A DNA stretch of 64,000 nt from Streptomyces sp. L2 (lineage in GTDB: Bacteria > Actinomycetota > Actinomycetes > Streptomycetales > Streptomycetaceae): the NCBI RefSeq assembly GCF_004124325.1, contig NZ_QBDT01000001.1:5518001-5582000 (forward strand), written 5' to 3'. The notes under the pieces are model-generated. The model saw only the letters and a list, made by a program, of their open reading frames with translations. It was not told the DNA's origin and did not search any database. Below are positions 16,086 through 26,316 of the stretch, piece by piece. How positions within the stretch are numbered: the first letter of the stretch is position 1; every line of letters starts with the position of its first letter. Position numbers and translations under genes: made by a program.

Positions 16086-17351
16086 GTGGTCGACGCGGAT
16101 CAGACATTCGTCATCGTCGGAGGCGGCCTCGCCGGCGCGAAGGCGGCCGAGACGCTGCGGGCGGAGGGGTTCAGCGGCCGCGTGATACTGATCTGCGACG
16201 AACGCGACCACCCGTACGAGCGGCCCCCGCTGTCCAAGGGCTACCTGCTCGGCAAGGAGGAGCGCGACAAGGTCTTCGTGCACGAGCCCGCCTGGTACGC
16301 GCGCAACGACATCGAGCTCCACCTCGGCCAGACCGTCGACGCCGTCGACCGGTACGCCAAGACGGTCCGGTTCGGCGACGACGGCACCCTCGTCCACTAC
16401 GACAAGCTGCTGCTCGCCACGGGCGCCGAGCCCCGCCGCCTCGACATCCCCGGCACCGACCTCGCGGGCGTCCACCACCTGCGCCGGCTCGCCCACGCCG
16501 AGCGGCTCAAGGGCGTCCTCGGCTCCCTCGGCCGGGACAACGGGCACCTGGTGATCGCGGGCGCCGGCTGGATCGGACTGGAGGTCGCGGCGGCGGCCCG
16601 GGAGTACGGCGCCGAGGTCACCGTGATCGAGCCGACGCCCACCCCGCTGCACGGCGTCCTCGGCCCCGAGCTGGGCAACGTGTTCGGCGCGCTGCACCGC
16701 GAGCACGGCGTCCGCTTCCACTTCGGGGTGAAGCTCACCGAGATCGTCGGCCAGGACGGCATGGTCCTCGCCGCCCGCACCGACGACGGCGAGGAGCACC
16801 CGGCGCACGCCGTCCTCGCGGCGATCGGCGCGGAGCCGCGCACGGGCCTGGCCAAGGCGGCGGGCCTGGAGCTGGCCGAGCGGGCGCACGGCGGCGGGAT
16901 CACCGTGGACTCCCGGCTGCGGACCTCCGACCCCGACATCTACGCGGCCGGTGACGTCGCCTCCTTCCCGCACGCCCTCTTCGACACCCGGCTGCGGGTG
17001 GAGCACTGGGCCAACGCCCTGAACGGCGGCCCGGCCGCGGCCCGCGCCATGCTCGGCAAGGAGGGCACCTACGACCGCCTGCCCTACTTCTTCTCCGACC
17101 AGTACGACCTGGGGATGGAGTACAGCGGATGGGCGCCGCCGGGGTCGTACGACGAGGTGGTCATCCGGGGTGACGCCGGGAAGCGGGAGTTCATCGCGTT
17201 CTGGGTCCGGGAGGGCAAGGTGCTGGCCGGGATGAACGTGAATGTGTGGGATGTCACAGAGCCGATCCAGGCGCTGATCCGGTCCGGGGCGGCGGTGGAC
17301 CCGGAGGCGCTGGCCGACCCGCACGTACCGCTCGACAGCCTCGTTCCCTGA
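16086..17351 (+). CDS. FAD-dependent ferredoxin/rubredoxin reductase-like oxidoreductase
   Basis: The 421-residue protein begins at GTG 16086 with GAGGAGG eight bases upstream. It has the two-dinucleotide-fold layout: FAD site GGGLAGAKAAETLR (residues ~12-25), ERPPLSKGYL, ATGAEPRRL, NAD(P)H site GAGWIGLEVAAAA (~158-170), second FAD motif IYAAGDVASFP, and a C-terminal reductase domain (FFSDQYDLGMEYSG, ~325-421). This is the BphA4-like group that passes electrons from NADH to ferredoxins, often of P450s or dioxygenases. No partner ferredoxin is adjacent, so the physiological partner is unknown. Confidence 0.92.
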   Translation: MVDADQTFVIVGGGLAGAKAAETLRAEGFSGRVILICDERDHPYERPPLSKGYLLGKEERDKVFVHEPAWYARNDIELHLGQTVDAVDRYAKTVRFGDDGTLVHYDKLLLATGAEPRRLDIPGTDLAGVHHLRRLAHAERLKGVLGSLGRDNGHLVIAGAGWIGLEVAAAAREYGAEVTVIEPTPTPLHGVLGPELGNVFGALHREHGVRFHFGVKLTEIVGQDGMVLAARTDDGEEHPAHAVLAAIGAEPRTGLAKAAGLELAERAHGGGITVDSRLRTSDPDIYAAGDVASFPHALFDTRLRVEHWANALNGGPAAARAMLGKEGTYDRLPYFFSDQYDLGMEYSGWAPPGSYDEVVIRGDAGKREFIAFWVREGKVLAGMNVNVWDVTEPIQALIRSGAAVDPEALADPHVPLDSLVP

Positions 17352-17398
17352 CCTCCCTCAGGGCCGGTGCTGTCACACCGTCCCCGTAGAATCACCTC

Positions 17399-19309
17399 GT
17401 GGCTGGACGGATCAACGACGAGGACGTGAAGGCGGTTCGGGACGCGGTTCCGATCGACGCCGTGGTCTCCGAGTACCTCCAGCTGCGAAACGCGGGCGGC
17501 GGGAACCTCAAGGGACTCTGCCCGTTCCACGACGAGAAGTCGCCGTCCTTCCAGGTCAGCCCCAGCAAGGGACTCTTCCACTGCTTCGGCTGCCAGGAGG
17601 GCGGCGACACCATCACCTTCGTGATGAAGGTGGACCACCTCTCCTTCTCGGAGGCGGTGGAGCGGCTCGCCGCCCAGGCCGGCATCACCCTGCGGTACGA
17701 GGAGGGCGGGTACAACCCGGCCCACCAGCGGGGCGAGCGGATCCGCCTGGTCGAGGCGCACAAGGTCGCCGCGCAGTGGTTCGCCGAGCAGCTCGCGAGC
17801 AGCCCCGAGGCCGAGACCGGCCGGGTCTTCCTCGCCGAGCGCGGCTTCGACCAGGCGGCCGCCGTCCACTTCGGCGTCGGCTACAGCCCCCAGGGCTGGG
17901 ACCACCTCATCCGCTTCCTGCGCGGCAAGGGCTTCAGCGACAAGGAACTGCTGCTGTCCGGCCTCGCCCAGGAGGGCCGGCGCGGGCCCATCGACCGGTT
18001 CCGGGGCCGCCTGATGTGGCCGATCCGGGACATCGGCGGCGAGGTCGTCGGCTTCGGCGCCCGCAAGCTGTACGAGGCGGACACCGGCCCCAAGTACCTG
18101 AACACGCCCGAGACGCCGATCTACAAGAAGTCCCAGGTGCTGTACGGCATCGACCTGGCCAAGCAGCACATCGCCAAGGCCAGCCGGGCCGTCGTCGTCG
18201 AGGGCTACACCGACGTCATGGCCTGCCACCTCGCCGGGGTGACCACCGCCATCGCCACCTGCGGCACGGCGTTCGGCGGCGAGCACATCAAGATCCTCCG
18301 CCGGCTGCTGATGGACAACGGCTCGGCCCGCGTGATCTTCACCTTCGACGGCGACGCGGCCGGGCAGAAGGCTGCCCTGCGCGCCTTCGAGGACGACCAG
18401 AAGTTCGCCGCCGAGACGTACATCGCGATCGCTCCGGACGGCATGGACCCCTGCGAGCTGCGGCTCGCCAAGGGCGACGAGGCCGTCGCCGAGCTGGCCG
18501 AGCCCCGCACCCCGCTGTTCGAGTTCGCCCTCCGCCACGTCGTGAGCCGCTACGACCTGGACACCCCGGCCGGCCGCGCCGCCGCACTGGACGAGTGCGC
18601 GCCGATCGTGGCCCGCATCAAGAACAGCGGCGCGCAGCACGAGGTCGCCGTCGAACTGGCCGGTCTGCTCGGCATCCTCGACACCCAGTTCGTCGTCAAG
18701 CGGGTGGCCCAACTGGCCCGCTGGGCCCGCGAGCGCGGCGTCAAGGGCGGCGGCGGCCCGCAGCCGCCCCGCGGCCCGCAGCAGCAGTGGGAGACCGCCC
18801 CCCAGCAGCGGCCCGGCGGTCCGGCCCTCACCCTCCGCAACCCGGTCTACGCGGCCGAACGCGAACTCCTCAAACTCGCCCTCCAGCGCCCCGAACTGGT
18901 CTCCCCGGCCTTCGACGCGTACGGCGTCGACGAGTTCACGGCACCGCCCTACGCCGCCGTACGCCAGACGATCGCCGAGTCCGGCGGCGCCGAGTACGGC
19001 GTCCAGGACCCGCAGGAGTACCTGGTCCGGGTCCGCGAGGCCGCGGCCGACGACGCCGTCCGCGCCATGGTCACCGAACTCGCCGTCGAGCCGATCATGC
19101 GCCGCACCGTCGACGACACCTACGCCGGCACGGTCCTCGTCCAGATCCGCCGCCGCGCCGTCGAACGCCGCATCCGCGACATCCAGTCCCAGCTCACCCG
19201 CCTCTCCACGGGCGGCGACCCCGCCCAACTCGCCGCCGTCCAGAACGAGATGTGGGTCCTCCAACAGTACGACCAGGCCCTGCGCGAACGGGGCGCGGAC
19301 GCGCTCTGA
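17399..19309 (+). CDS. dnaG: DNA primase
   Basis: The 636-residue primase starts at GTG 17399. The N-terminal CHC2 zinc finger is complete (C41, H44, C62, C65 in LCPFHDEK and FHCFGCQ). The catalytic core (~120-420) carries RFRGRLMWPI, the Toprim motif VVVEGYTDVMA and the acidic FTFDGDAAGQKA. A Pro/Gln/Gly-rich linker (~445-470) leads to a helical C-terminal DnaB-binding domain. It makes RNA primers at the replication fork. Together with dgt upstream and hrdA downstream it forms a conserved Streptomyces block. Confidence 0.98.
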   Translation: MAGRINDEDVKAVRDAVPIDAVVSEYLQLRNAGGGNLKGLCPFHDEKSPSFQVSPSKGLFHCFGCQEGGDTITFVMKVDHLSFSEAVERLAAQAGITLRYEEGGYNPAHQRGERIRLVEAHKVAAQWFAEQLASSPEAETGRVFLAERGFDQAAAVHFGVGYSPQGWDHLIRFLRGKGFSDKELLLSGLAQEGRRGPIDRFRGRLMWPIRDIGGEVVGFGARKLYEADTGPKYLNTPETPIYKKSQVLYGIDLAKQHIAKASRAVVVEGYTDVMACHLAGVTTAIATCGTAFGGEHIKILRRLLMDNGSARVIFTFDGDAAGQKAALRAFEDDQKFAAETYIAIAPDGMDPCELRLAKGDEAVAELAEPRTPLFEFALRHVVSRYDLDTPAGRAAALDECAPIVARIKNSGAQHEVAVELAGLLGILDTQFVVKRVAQLARWARERGVKGGGGPQPPRGPQQQWETAPQQRPGGPALTLRNPVYAAERELLKLALQRPELVSPAFDAYGVDEFTAPPYAAVRQTIAESGGAEYGVQDPQEYLVRVREAAADDAVRAMVTELAVEPIMRRTVDDTYAGTVLVQIRRRAVERRIRDIQSQLTRLSTGGDPAQLAAVQNEMWVLQQYDQALRERGADAL

Positions 19310-19551
19310 GCCGTCCCCGGGCACCGGCGGACCCGCGTGTCTGATCCCGTGCCGGCCTGTCGGTCACCGGCCGATCGATCACCAGTCGGTCACGAAGCGG
19401 ATGCAAAAAGTCACCGCACGCCCCTCGTGGCGAGTATGTGTCTTACCCCACACTGGGGGCGGTGCCCGAGACCGCGGAGTGCGAGCCGTGGGCTCAGGCC
19501 GAAGTACCGCTGCCGCACACCTCCGCAGCGATCATCCTGGAGGTCGCCCCC

Positions 19552-20700
19552 GTGCAGACCCAGACCCTCACCCAGACCGACAGCAGCACCAGCGCCACCA
19601 GCACCGCCGAAGAACCGGACGCGGAGAGCGACGTTCTCGTGGCCGTGCCCCCGCAGAGCCGCGGCCCGCTCCACCCGGAGGCGGTCGCCGAGCCGGCGGA
19701 ACCGCCCGCCGAGGCGCTGGCCGAGGAGCCGGAGGAGGCCGCCGGACCCGTCGAGGCGCCGGCCGCCGCCGCCCGCGCCGACACCAGCGGCCCCTCCGCC
19801 GACCTGTTCCGCCAGTACCTGCGCGAGATCGGCCGTATCCCGCTGCTCAGCGCCGCCGAGGAGGTCGAGCTCGCCCGCCGTGTCGAAGCCGGGCTGTTCG
19901 CCGAGGAGAAACTCCTCAACACACCTGATCTGGACAGCCAGTTGGCGCTCGACCTGGACCGGCTCGTCGTGCTGGGCCGGATGGCCAAGCGGCGGCTCAT
20001 CGAGGCCAACCTGCGGCTCGTGGTGTCCGTAGCGAAACGGTACGTCGGCCGCGGGCTCACCATGCTCGACCTCGTGCAGGAAGGCAACCTCGGACTCATC
20101 CGCGCCGTCGAGAAGTTCGACTACGCCCGCGGCTACAAGTTCTCCACCTACGCCACCTGGTGGATCCGCCAGGCCATGTCCCGCGCCCTCGCCGACCAGG
20201 CCCGCACCATCCGGGTCCCCGTGCACGTCGTCGAGCTGATCAACCGGGTCGTGCGCGTCCAGCGGCGGATGCTGCAGGAGCGGGGCTACGAGCCGACGCC
20301 CGACGAGGTCGCGGCCCACCTCGACCTGCCGCCCGAGCGGGTCGGCGAGGTGCTGCGCCTGGCCCAGGAACCGGTGTCGCTGCACGCGCCGGTCGGCGAG
20401 GAGGACGACGTCGCGCTCGGTGACCTCATCGAGGACGGCGACGCCACGAGCCCCGTCGAGTCCGCCGCGTTCCTGCTGCTGCGCCAGCACCTGGAGGCGG
20501 TGCTGTCCACGCTCGGCGAGCGGGAGCGGAAGGTCGTACAGCTGCGGTACGGGCTGATGGACGGGCGGCCGCGCACGCTGGAGGAGATCGGGCGGATCTT
20601 CGGGGTGACGCGGGAGCGGATACGGCAGATCGAGTCCAAGACTCTCAACAAGCTGCGGGACCATACCTTCGCCGACCAGCTGCGCGGGTATCTGGACTGA
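19552..20700 (+). CDS. hrdA: Principal-type RNA polymerase sigma factor, HrdA-like
   Basis: The sigma-70 family protein has 382 residues from GTG 19552, which follows TGGAGGT at good spacing; a GTG at 19438 would add 38 residues but has no Shine-Dalgarno. After an acidic, Ala/Pro-rich N-terminus come region 1.2 ([21 protein letters not shown]), region 2 ([58 protein letters not shown]), region 3 and region 4 ([21 protein letters not shown]). It belongs to the HrdB/HrdD group. The position next to dnaG corresponds to S. coelicolor hrdA, a dispensable paralogue of the essential HrdB; assignment as hrdA is by context. Confidence 0.9.
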   Translation: MQTQTLTQTDSSTSATSTAEEPDAESDVLVAVPPQSRGPLHPEAVAEPAEPPAEALAEEPEEAAGPVEAPAAAARADTSGPSADLFRQYLREIGRIPLLSAAEEVELARRVEAGLFAEEKLLNTPDLDSQLALDLDRLVVLGRMAKRRLIEANLRLVVSVAKRYVGRGLTMLDLVQEGNLGLIRAVEKFDYARGYKFSTYATWWIRQAMSRALADQARTIRVPVHVVELINRVVRVQRRMLQERGYEPTPDEVAAHLDLPPERVGEVLRLAQEPVSLHAPVGEEDDVALGDLIEDGDATSPVESAAFLLLRQHLEAVLSTLGERERKVVQLRYGLMDGRPRTLEEIGRIFGVTRERIRQIESKTLNKLRDHTFADQLRGYLD

Positions 20701-20732
20701 CGTCCCCGACCGACTGCGCTTCGTTGGCCGCG

Positions 20733-20811
20733 GCGCCGTCGTGGCTGGTCGCGCCCACGCGGCGGAGCCGCAGATCGACACAGCCCCGCGCCCCTTTGGG
20801 GCGCGGGGCTG
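20733..20811. repeat. Dispersed intergenic repeat, copy 2, with 14-bp terminator hairpin
   Basis: The left part reads GCGCCGTCGTGGCTGGTCGC and continues to a perfect hairpin (arms 20781-20794 and 20798-20811, TTT loop). It sits between the convergent hrdA and ABC-transporter genes, so it can terminate both. It is the best preserved of three related copies in the window. Confidence 0.85.
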
Positions 20812-20828
20812 CCTTGTGAGGGGGCCCC

Positions 20829-22811
20829 TCAGTCCACCTCCGCCACCGCCTGCGCGAACTGCGCCTTGTAGAGGCGGGCGTACGCCCCGTCGGCGGCCAG
20901 CAGCTCCGCGTGGGCGCCCTGTTCGACGATGGAGCCGTTCTCCATGACCAGGATGGTGTCCGCGTCCCGGATCGTGGAGAGGCGGTGGGCGATCACGAAG
21001 GACGTGCGGCCGTGCGCGAGCTTGGCCATCGCCTTCTGGATCAGCACCTCGGTGCGGGTGTCGACGGACGACGTCGCCTCGTCGAGGACCAGGATCACCG
21101 GGTCGGACAGGAACGCCCGCGCGATGGTGATGAGCTGCTTCTCACCGGCGGAGACGCCCGTGCCCTCGTCGTCGATCACGGTGTCGTAGCCCTCGGGGAG
21201 GGTGCGGACGAACCGGTCGGCGTGGGCGGCCCGGGCGGCCTCCTCGATCTCGCCCCGGGTGACCTCGCCCGCCCGTCGCCCGCCACCACCCTGACCGAGT
21301 GCGCTTCGCGCACCCCCCTTTACTCCAGCGCCGTAGGCGATGTTCTCCGCGATGGTGCCGCCGAACAGCCAGGTGTCCTGGAGGACCATGCCGATCCCGG
21401 AACGCAGTTCGTCGCGGGACATCTTCTGGATGTCCACGCCGTCCAGGGTGATCCGGCCGCCGGAGACGTCGTAGAACCGCATCAGCAGGTTGACCAGCGT
21501 GGTCTTGCCCGCGCCGGTGGGGCCGACGATCGCCACCGTGTGGCCGGGCTCCACCTTCAGCGACAGGTCCTCGATGAGCGGCTTCTCCGGGTCGTAGCGG
21601 AACGACACGTGCTCCAGTTCCACCCGCCCGCGCAGCTCCTCGGGCCGCAGGCCCGGCACCGGATCCGCCTCCTGCTCCTCCGCGTCCAGGAGTTCGAAGA
21701 TCCGCTCGGCCGAGGCGACACCCGACTGCACCAGGTTCGCCATCGACGCCACCTGCGTCAGCGGCATCGAGAACTGCCGCGAGTACTGGATGAAGGCCTG
21801 CACGTCACCGATGGAGAGCGAGCCGGACGCGACCCTCAGGCCGCCGACCACGGCCACCAGCACGTAGTTCAGGTTCGACACGAACATCATCAGCGGCTGC
21901 ATGACGCCGCTGTTGAACTGCGCCTTGAACGACGCCTCGTACAGTGCCTCGTTCTGCTCGGCGAACTGCTTCGCCGACTCCTGCTGCCGGCCGAACACCT
22001 TCACCAGGGTGTGCCCGCTGTACATCTCCTCCACGTGCGCGTTCAGCTTGCCGGTGGAGCGCCACTGCTGCACGAAGTGCGGCTGCGACCGCTTGCCCAC
22101 CCGGGTGGCCACCACGAACGACAGCGGCACGGTCACCAGGGCGACCAGCGCCAGGATCCAGGAGACGTAGAACATCATGGCGAGCACGCCGATGATGGTC
22201 AGCAGCGCGTTGATCAACTGGCCCATCGACTGCTGGAGCGTCTGCCCGATGTTGTCGATGTCGTTGGTCGCCCGGGACAGCACCTCGCCGCGCTGACGCC
22301 GGTCGAAGTACGACAGCGGCAGCCGCGACAGCTTCGTCTGCACGGCCTCCCGCATCCGGTACATCGTCCGGTTCACGGCCAGCGTGACCAGCCGTGTCGC
22401 CACCGCCATCAGCAGACCGGCCACCAGGAAGGTGCCGAGCGCGAGCAGCAGGACGTTGCCGACGGCGGTGAAGTCGATGCCCTTGCCGGGCGTGAAGTCG
22501 GTGCTCTGCAGCATGTCCGCGACGGCGCCCTTGCCGTGCGCGCGCATCGAGTCGAGGACCTGCTCCTTGGTCGCCCCGGCGGGCATCTGCCGGCCGATGA
22601 TCCCGCCGAACACCAGGTCGGTGGCCTTGCCGAGGATCTTCGGGCCGATCACGTTCAGGCCGACGCTGACCACCACGCACATCAGCAGACAGCCGATGAC
22701 GAGGCGCTCGGGCCTGAACTGGCCGACGAGGCGTTTGCCGGACTCCTTGAAGTCCATCGAGCGCTGGTCGGGGCCGCCCCCGGCCATCATGCGTCCCATG
22801 GGCCCGGCCAT
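20829..22811 (-). CDS. Heterodimeric ABC exporter, canonical subunit
   Basis: The 660-residue half-transporter starts at ATG 22811, overlapping the stop of the upstream subunit (TGATG). A six-segment membrane domain (residues ~45-390) precedes the ATPase domain: Walker A GPTGAGKTT, signature VSAGEKQ, Walker B with catalytic Glu VILVLDEATSS, and VIAHRLST. It is therefore the catalytically competent half of the pair. A ~22-residue Gly/Arg-rich insertion (GVKGGARSALGQGGGGRR) sits between Walker A and the signature, encoded around a short DNA hairpin (21299-21313). It exports drugs, lipids or peptides; cargo unknown. Confidence 0.93.
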   Translation of the reverse strand: MAGPMGRMMAGGGPDQRSMDFKESGKRLVGQFRPERLVIGCLLMCVVVSVGLNVIGPKILGKATDLVFGGIIGRQMPAGATKEQVLDSMRAHGKGAVADMLQSTDFTPGKGIDFTAVGNVLLLALGTFLVAGLLMAVATRLVTLAVNRTMYRMREAVQTKLSRLPLSYFDRRQRGEVLSRATNDIDNIGQTLQQSMGQLINALLTIIGVLAMMFYVSWILALVALVTVPLSFVVATRVGKRSQPHFVQQWRSTGKLNAHVEEMYSGHTLVKVFGRQQESAKQFAEQNEALYEASFKAQFNSGVMQPLMMFVSNLNYVLVAVVGGLRVASGSLSIGDVQAFIQYSRQFSMPLTQVASMANLVQSGVASAERIFELLDAEEQEADPVPGLRPEELRGRVELEHVSFRYDPEKPLIEDLSLKVEPGHTVAIVGPTGAGKTTLVNLLMRFYDVSGGRITLDGVDIQKMSRDELRSGIGMVLQDTWLFGGTIAENIAYGAGVKGGARSALGQGGGGRRAGEVTRGEIEEAARAAHADRFVRTLPEGYDTVIDDEGTGVSAGEKQLITIARAFLSDPVILVLDEATSSVDTRTEVLIQKAMAKLAHGRTSFVIAHRLSTIRDADTILVMENGSIVEQGAHAELLAADGAYARLYKAQFAQAVAEVD

Positions 22812-24544
22812 CAGGCAGCCTCCGCTTCCGTGAGCTGGGAGAGCACGATCTCCCGGTAGGTCTCGTTGCCCGCCATCAACTCGTGGTGCCGGCCTGTGCC
22901 GACCACCCGGCCCTCGTCCAGGACGACGATCCGGTCGGCGTCCCGGATGGTCGCCACCCGCTGGGCGACGATCACCACGGTCGCCTCGGCGGTCTCCTCG
23001 GAGAGCGCCGCCCGCAGCGCCGCGTCGGTCGCGTAGTCCAGCGCGGAGAAGGAGTCGTCGAAGAGGTAGATCTCCGGGCGCTGCACCAGGGTGCGCGCGA
23101 TGGCGAGGCGCTGGCGCTGGCCGCCGGAGACGTTCGTGCCGCCCTGCGCGATCGGCGCGTTCAGCCCGCCCTCCAGCTCGCTGACGAAGTTCTTCGCCTG
23201 CGCCACCTCCAGCGCGTGCCACAGCTCCTCGTCGGTGGCGTCCGGGTTGCCGTAGCGCAGGTTGGTGGCGACCGTCCCCGCGAACAGGTACGGCTTCTGC
23301 GGCACCAGCCCGACCGTCTTCGCCAGCAGCTCAGGGCCTAGCTCCCGCACCTCGACGCCGTCCACGAGGACCTCGCCCTCGGTGGCGTCGAACAGCCGCG
23401 GCACCAGGCCGAGCAGCGTCGACTTGCCGCTGCCCGTCGAGCCGATCACGGCGGTCGTCTCACCCGGCCGGGCCACCAGGTCGATGGACTTCAGTACCGG
23501 CTCCTCGGCACCCGGATAGCGGAACCCGGCGGCCCGGATCTCCAGGTGCCCGTGCCGGCGCAGCTCGGTGACCGGCGCCGACGGCGGCACCACGCTGGAG
23601 TCGGTCGTCAGGACCTCCTGGATGCGCTCGGCGCACACCTCCGCGCGCGGCACCATCATGAACATGAAGGTGGCCATCATCACCGACATCACGATCTGCA
23701 TCAGATAGGCGAGGAACGCGGTCAGGTCGCCGATCTGCATCCCGCCGCTGTTGATGCGGTGCGCGCCGAACCACACGACCGCGATCGAGGACAGGTTCAC
23801 CACGGTCATGACCATCGGGAACATCAGCGCGAGCATCCGGCCGGTGGCCAGCTGCATGTCGGTCAGGTCGCCGTTGGCCTTCCCGAACCGCTCCTGCTCG
23901 TAGCCGTCGCGGACGAACGCGCGGATCACCCGGTTGCCGCTGATCTGCTCGCGCAGCACCCGGTTCACCGTGTCGAGGCGGACCTGCATGGACCGGAACA
24001 GCGGCCGCAGCCGGCGCACGATCAGCGTGACGCAGATGCCGAGGACGGGCACGACCGCGACGAGGACGCCCGACAGCGGCACGTCCAGACCGAGCGCCAT
24101 CACGATGCCGCCGACGCACATGATGGGCGCCGACACCATCAGCGTGAACGTCATCAGGGCCAGCATCTGGACCTGCGTGACGTCGTTGGTCGTCCGGGTG
24201 ATGAGGGAGGGCGCGCCGAAGTGACCCACCTCACGCGCCGAGAACGACTGCACCTGGTCGAAGACGGCGGCGCGGACGTCCCGGCCCAGCGCGGCGGCGG
24301 TACGGGCGCCGAAGTACACGGCGCCCATGTTGCACACGACCTGCACCAGCGAGATGCCGATCATCAGGGCACCGAAGGACAGGATGTAGTCCGTGTCGCC
24401 CTTGACGACACCGTTGTCGATGATGTGGGCGTTCAGCGTGGGCAGGTAGAGGGTGGCGCAGGTCTGCAGGAACTGCAGCAGCACCAGCAGGGCGATGGGT
24501 TTCCGGTAGGGCCTCAGATAGGTCCGTAGAAGTCGTATGAGCAC
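22811..24544 (-). CDS. Heterodimeric ABC exporter, degenerate-site subunit
   Basis: The half-transporter has 577 residues from GTG 24544; the frame could extend to 24610. Six membrane segments (residues ~15-300) are followed by an ATPase domain with Walker A GSTGSGKST, signature NVSGGQRQR, and Walker B IYLFDDSFSALD. The catalytic Glu after Walker B is Asp (DD rather than DE), as in the non-catalytic site of heterodimeric exporters such as BmrCD or TM287/288. His is replaced in the H-loop (VIVAQRVAT instead of a His-Arg pair). It is translationally coupled to the canonical subunit, strongly indicating a heterodimer. Confidence 0.93.
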   Translation of the reverse strand: MLIRLLRTYLRPYRKPIALLVLLQFLQTCATLYLPTLNAHIIDNGVVKGDTDYILSFGALMIGISLVQVVCNMGAVYFGARTAAALGRDVRAAVFDQVQSFSAREVGHFGAPSLITRTTNDVTQVQMLALMTFTLMVSAPIMCVGGIVMALGLDVPLSGVLVAVVPVLGICVTLIVRRLRPLFRSMQVRLDTVNRVLREQISGNRVIRAFVRDGYEQERFGKANGDLTDMQLATGRMLALMFPMVMTVVNLSSIAVVWFGAHRINSGGMQIGDLTAFLAYLMQIVMSVMMATFMFMMVPRAEVCAERIQEVLTTDSSVVPPSAPVTELRRHGHLEIRAAGFRYPGAEEPVLKSIDLVARPGETTAVIGSTGSGKSTLLGLVPRLFDATEGEVLVDGVEVRELGPELLAKTVGLVPQKPYLFAGTVATNLRYGNPDATDEELWHALEVAQAKNFVSELEGGLNAPIAQGGTNVSGGQRQRLAIARTLVQRPEIYLFDDSFSALDYATDAALRAALSEETAEATVVIVAQRVATIRDADRIVVLDEGRVVGTGRHHELMAGNETYREIVLSQLTEAEAA

Positions 24545-24779
24545 GCTGCGTCTCTCGGAGTCGGTCGGCGGGGGCCGGTCGGTGTGCCCCTGGCACCTAT
24601 CGTCGGACACTCCACCCGCGTTACCTCAACCGATTAACCCAAGAGGCGGCCCATTGAGCTACGGGCGCAACGCGCGCCGCGAGCTACGGGCGCGCCGCGC
24701 GCGGGCGGCTCGTGGGTCGCCTCCGTCACCCGGCCGCGGGCCGCCCCCCCCGCCGCCCGGCCGCGGGCCGCACCGTCGC

Positions 24780-26234
24780 CTACACCCGGAACGCCCCGGG
24801 GTGGGTCTGCTCCCGTACGGACATGTACTGCTGGCGCACCGCCTGGCCCACGGGCAGTTCGTCGCCCGGCTCCAGGACCTGCGCCGCCGCGCCCTGCCAG
24901 GCCGGCGGGGTGCGCGGGTCGAGGGTGCCCTGCGACACGCCGAGCGCCCAGGCGGCCTGCCGCGCGGCACCGATCGCCGCGTAGTCGGCGGGCTGCGGTA
25001 CGACGACCTGCGCGCCGAACAGCGCCGGCGCCGCCGCCTGCACCGCGGGCAGTTCGGCGGCCTGGCCCAGCAGGAAGATCCGCCGTACGTCCACGCCCCG
25101 GCCGCGCAGCACGTCCAGCGCGTCGGCGAGCCCGCACAGCATCCCCTCGAACGCGGCCCGCGCCAGGTGCTCGGGCTTCATCGACTCCCGCCGCAGCCCG
25201 GCGAGCGTGCCGGCGGTGTGCGGCAGGCTGGGCGTGCGCTCACCTTCCAGGTAGGGCAGCAGGACGAGCCCGTGGGCGCCCGGCGTCGACTTCATCGCCA
25301 GCTCGGACAGGCTCTCCAGGTCCGGCAGGCCGAGGAGTTCGGCGGCGCCGCGCAGGGCGCGCACCGCGTTCAGGGTGGTGACGACCGGGAGGTGCATGCC
25401 GGTGGCGTCGGCCAGGGAGGTGATCATCCCGGACTGGTCGGCGAGTGCCTCGGGGTGCACGGCCATCACGGAGCCGGAGGCGCCGAGCGAGACGACCGCG
25501 TCCCCGAGCCCGATGCCCAGCCCGAACGCGGCGGCCATGGTCTCCCCGGTGCCGGCGGAGATCAGCAGTCCCTCCGGTGTCGTACCGGCCGCGTCGGACG
25601 GGCCGATCACCTCGGGCAGCATGGCCTGGTGACCGAGCGCCAGCTCGACCAGGTCCGGCCGGTAGGCGCCGCTGCCCGCCGACCAGTACCCGGTGCCGGA
25701 CGCCCCGCCCCGGTCGGTGGTCCGCCGCACCGGCCGGCCGAGCAGCTGCCACACCAGCCAGTCGTGCGCCTGGAGCAGTACGGCCGTACGGCGCGCGTTC
25801 TCGGGTTCGCTCTTGGCCAGCCAGCGCAGCTTGGTCACGGGCTGCGCGGCCTGCGGGACACAGCCCACGCCCTGCGCCCAGGCCTCCCGGCCGCCGAGGG
25901 AGTCGATCAGGTCGGCCGCCGCGACCTGCGCGCGCTTGTCACCGCCGACCAGCGCGGGGCGCACCGTGCCGCCCTGGGCGTCCAGCGGGACCAGGGCGTT
26001 GGGCTGCGCCGACACGCCGATGGCCTGCACGCCCTCCAGCAGACCGCCGCCCGCGGCCTCGCCGAGGGACAGCAGCCAGGCCTGCGGGTCGACGTCGCTG
26101 GGGCGGCCGCCGCCCTCCGGTGTGTCCACCGGGTGCGGGGCGTACCCCTGGCGCAGCACGGCGCCCGTGTCCGCGTCACAGACGACGATGCGCGTGAAAT
26201 CGGGTGAGCTGTCCAAGCCGGCGACTATCCCCAT
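24780..26234 (-). CDS. FGGY-family carbohydrate kinase, xylulokinase-like
   Basis: The protein has 484 residues from ATG 26234 (GIVAGLDSSPD), which opens with the typical FGGY phosphate-loop strand; a 54-residue longer frame is unlikely. Other family features are GVSAQPNALVPLD, RPALVGGDKRA, LQAHDWLVWQLLG, SLGASGSVMA and LPYLEGERTPSLP, close to xylulokinases. It should phosphorylate a pentulose or related polyol with ATP in the cytosol. It lies after the ABC pair in the same direction, but a 235-bp gap and a different theme argue against one operon. No sugar transporter or isomerase is beside it, so the substrate is uncertain. Confidence 0.88.
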   Translation of the reverse strand: MGIVAGLDSSPDFTRIVVCDADTGAVLRQGYAPHPVDTPEGGGRPSDVDPQAWLLSLGEAAGGGLLEGVQAIGVSAQPNALVPLDAQGGTVRPALVGGDKRAQVAAADLIDSLGGREAWAQGVGCVPQAAQPVTKLRWLAKSEPENARRTAVLLQAHDWLVWQLLGRPVRRTTDRGGASGTGYWSAGSGAYRPDLVELALGHQAMLPEVIGPSDAAGTTPEGLLISAGTGETMAAAFGLGIGLGDAVVSLGASGSVMAVHPEALADQSGMITSLADATGMHLPVVTTLNAVRALRGAAELLGLPDLESLSELAMKSTPGAHGLVLLPYLEGERTPSLPHTAGTLAGLRRESMKPEHLARAAFEGMLCGLADALDVLRGRGVDVRRIFLLGQAAELPAVQAAAPALFGAQVVVPQPADYAAIGAARQAAWALGVSQGTLDPRTPPAWQGAAAQVLEPGDELPVGQAVRQQYMSVREQTHPGAFRV

Positions 26235-26316
26235 ACCGAGGATTTTGCCGTACCGCCGCGCTTGCTTCGGCCGGGGGCGCGTTGTCGCCGTGCGGCGGCT
26301 GTGCGTTCGGCGGCTG

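Noticed and set aside
17084..19324. 746-codon minus-strand frame opposite dnaG
   Set aside because: Antisense shadow with no domain motifs; dnaG on the plus strand has all primase motifs.
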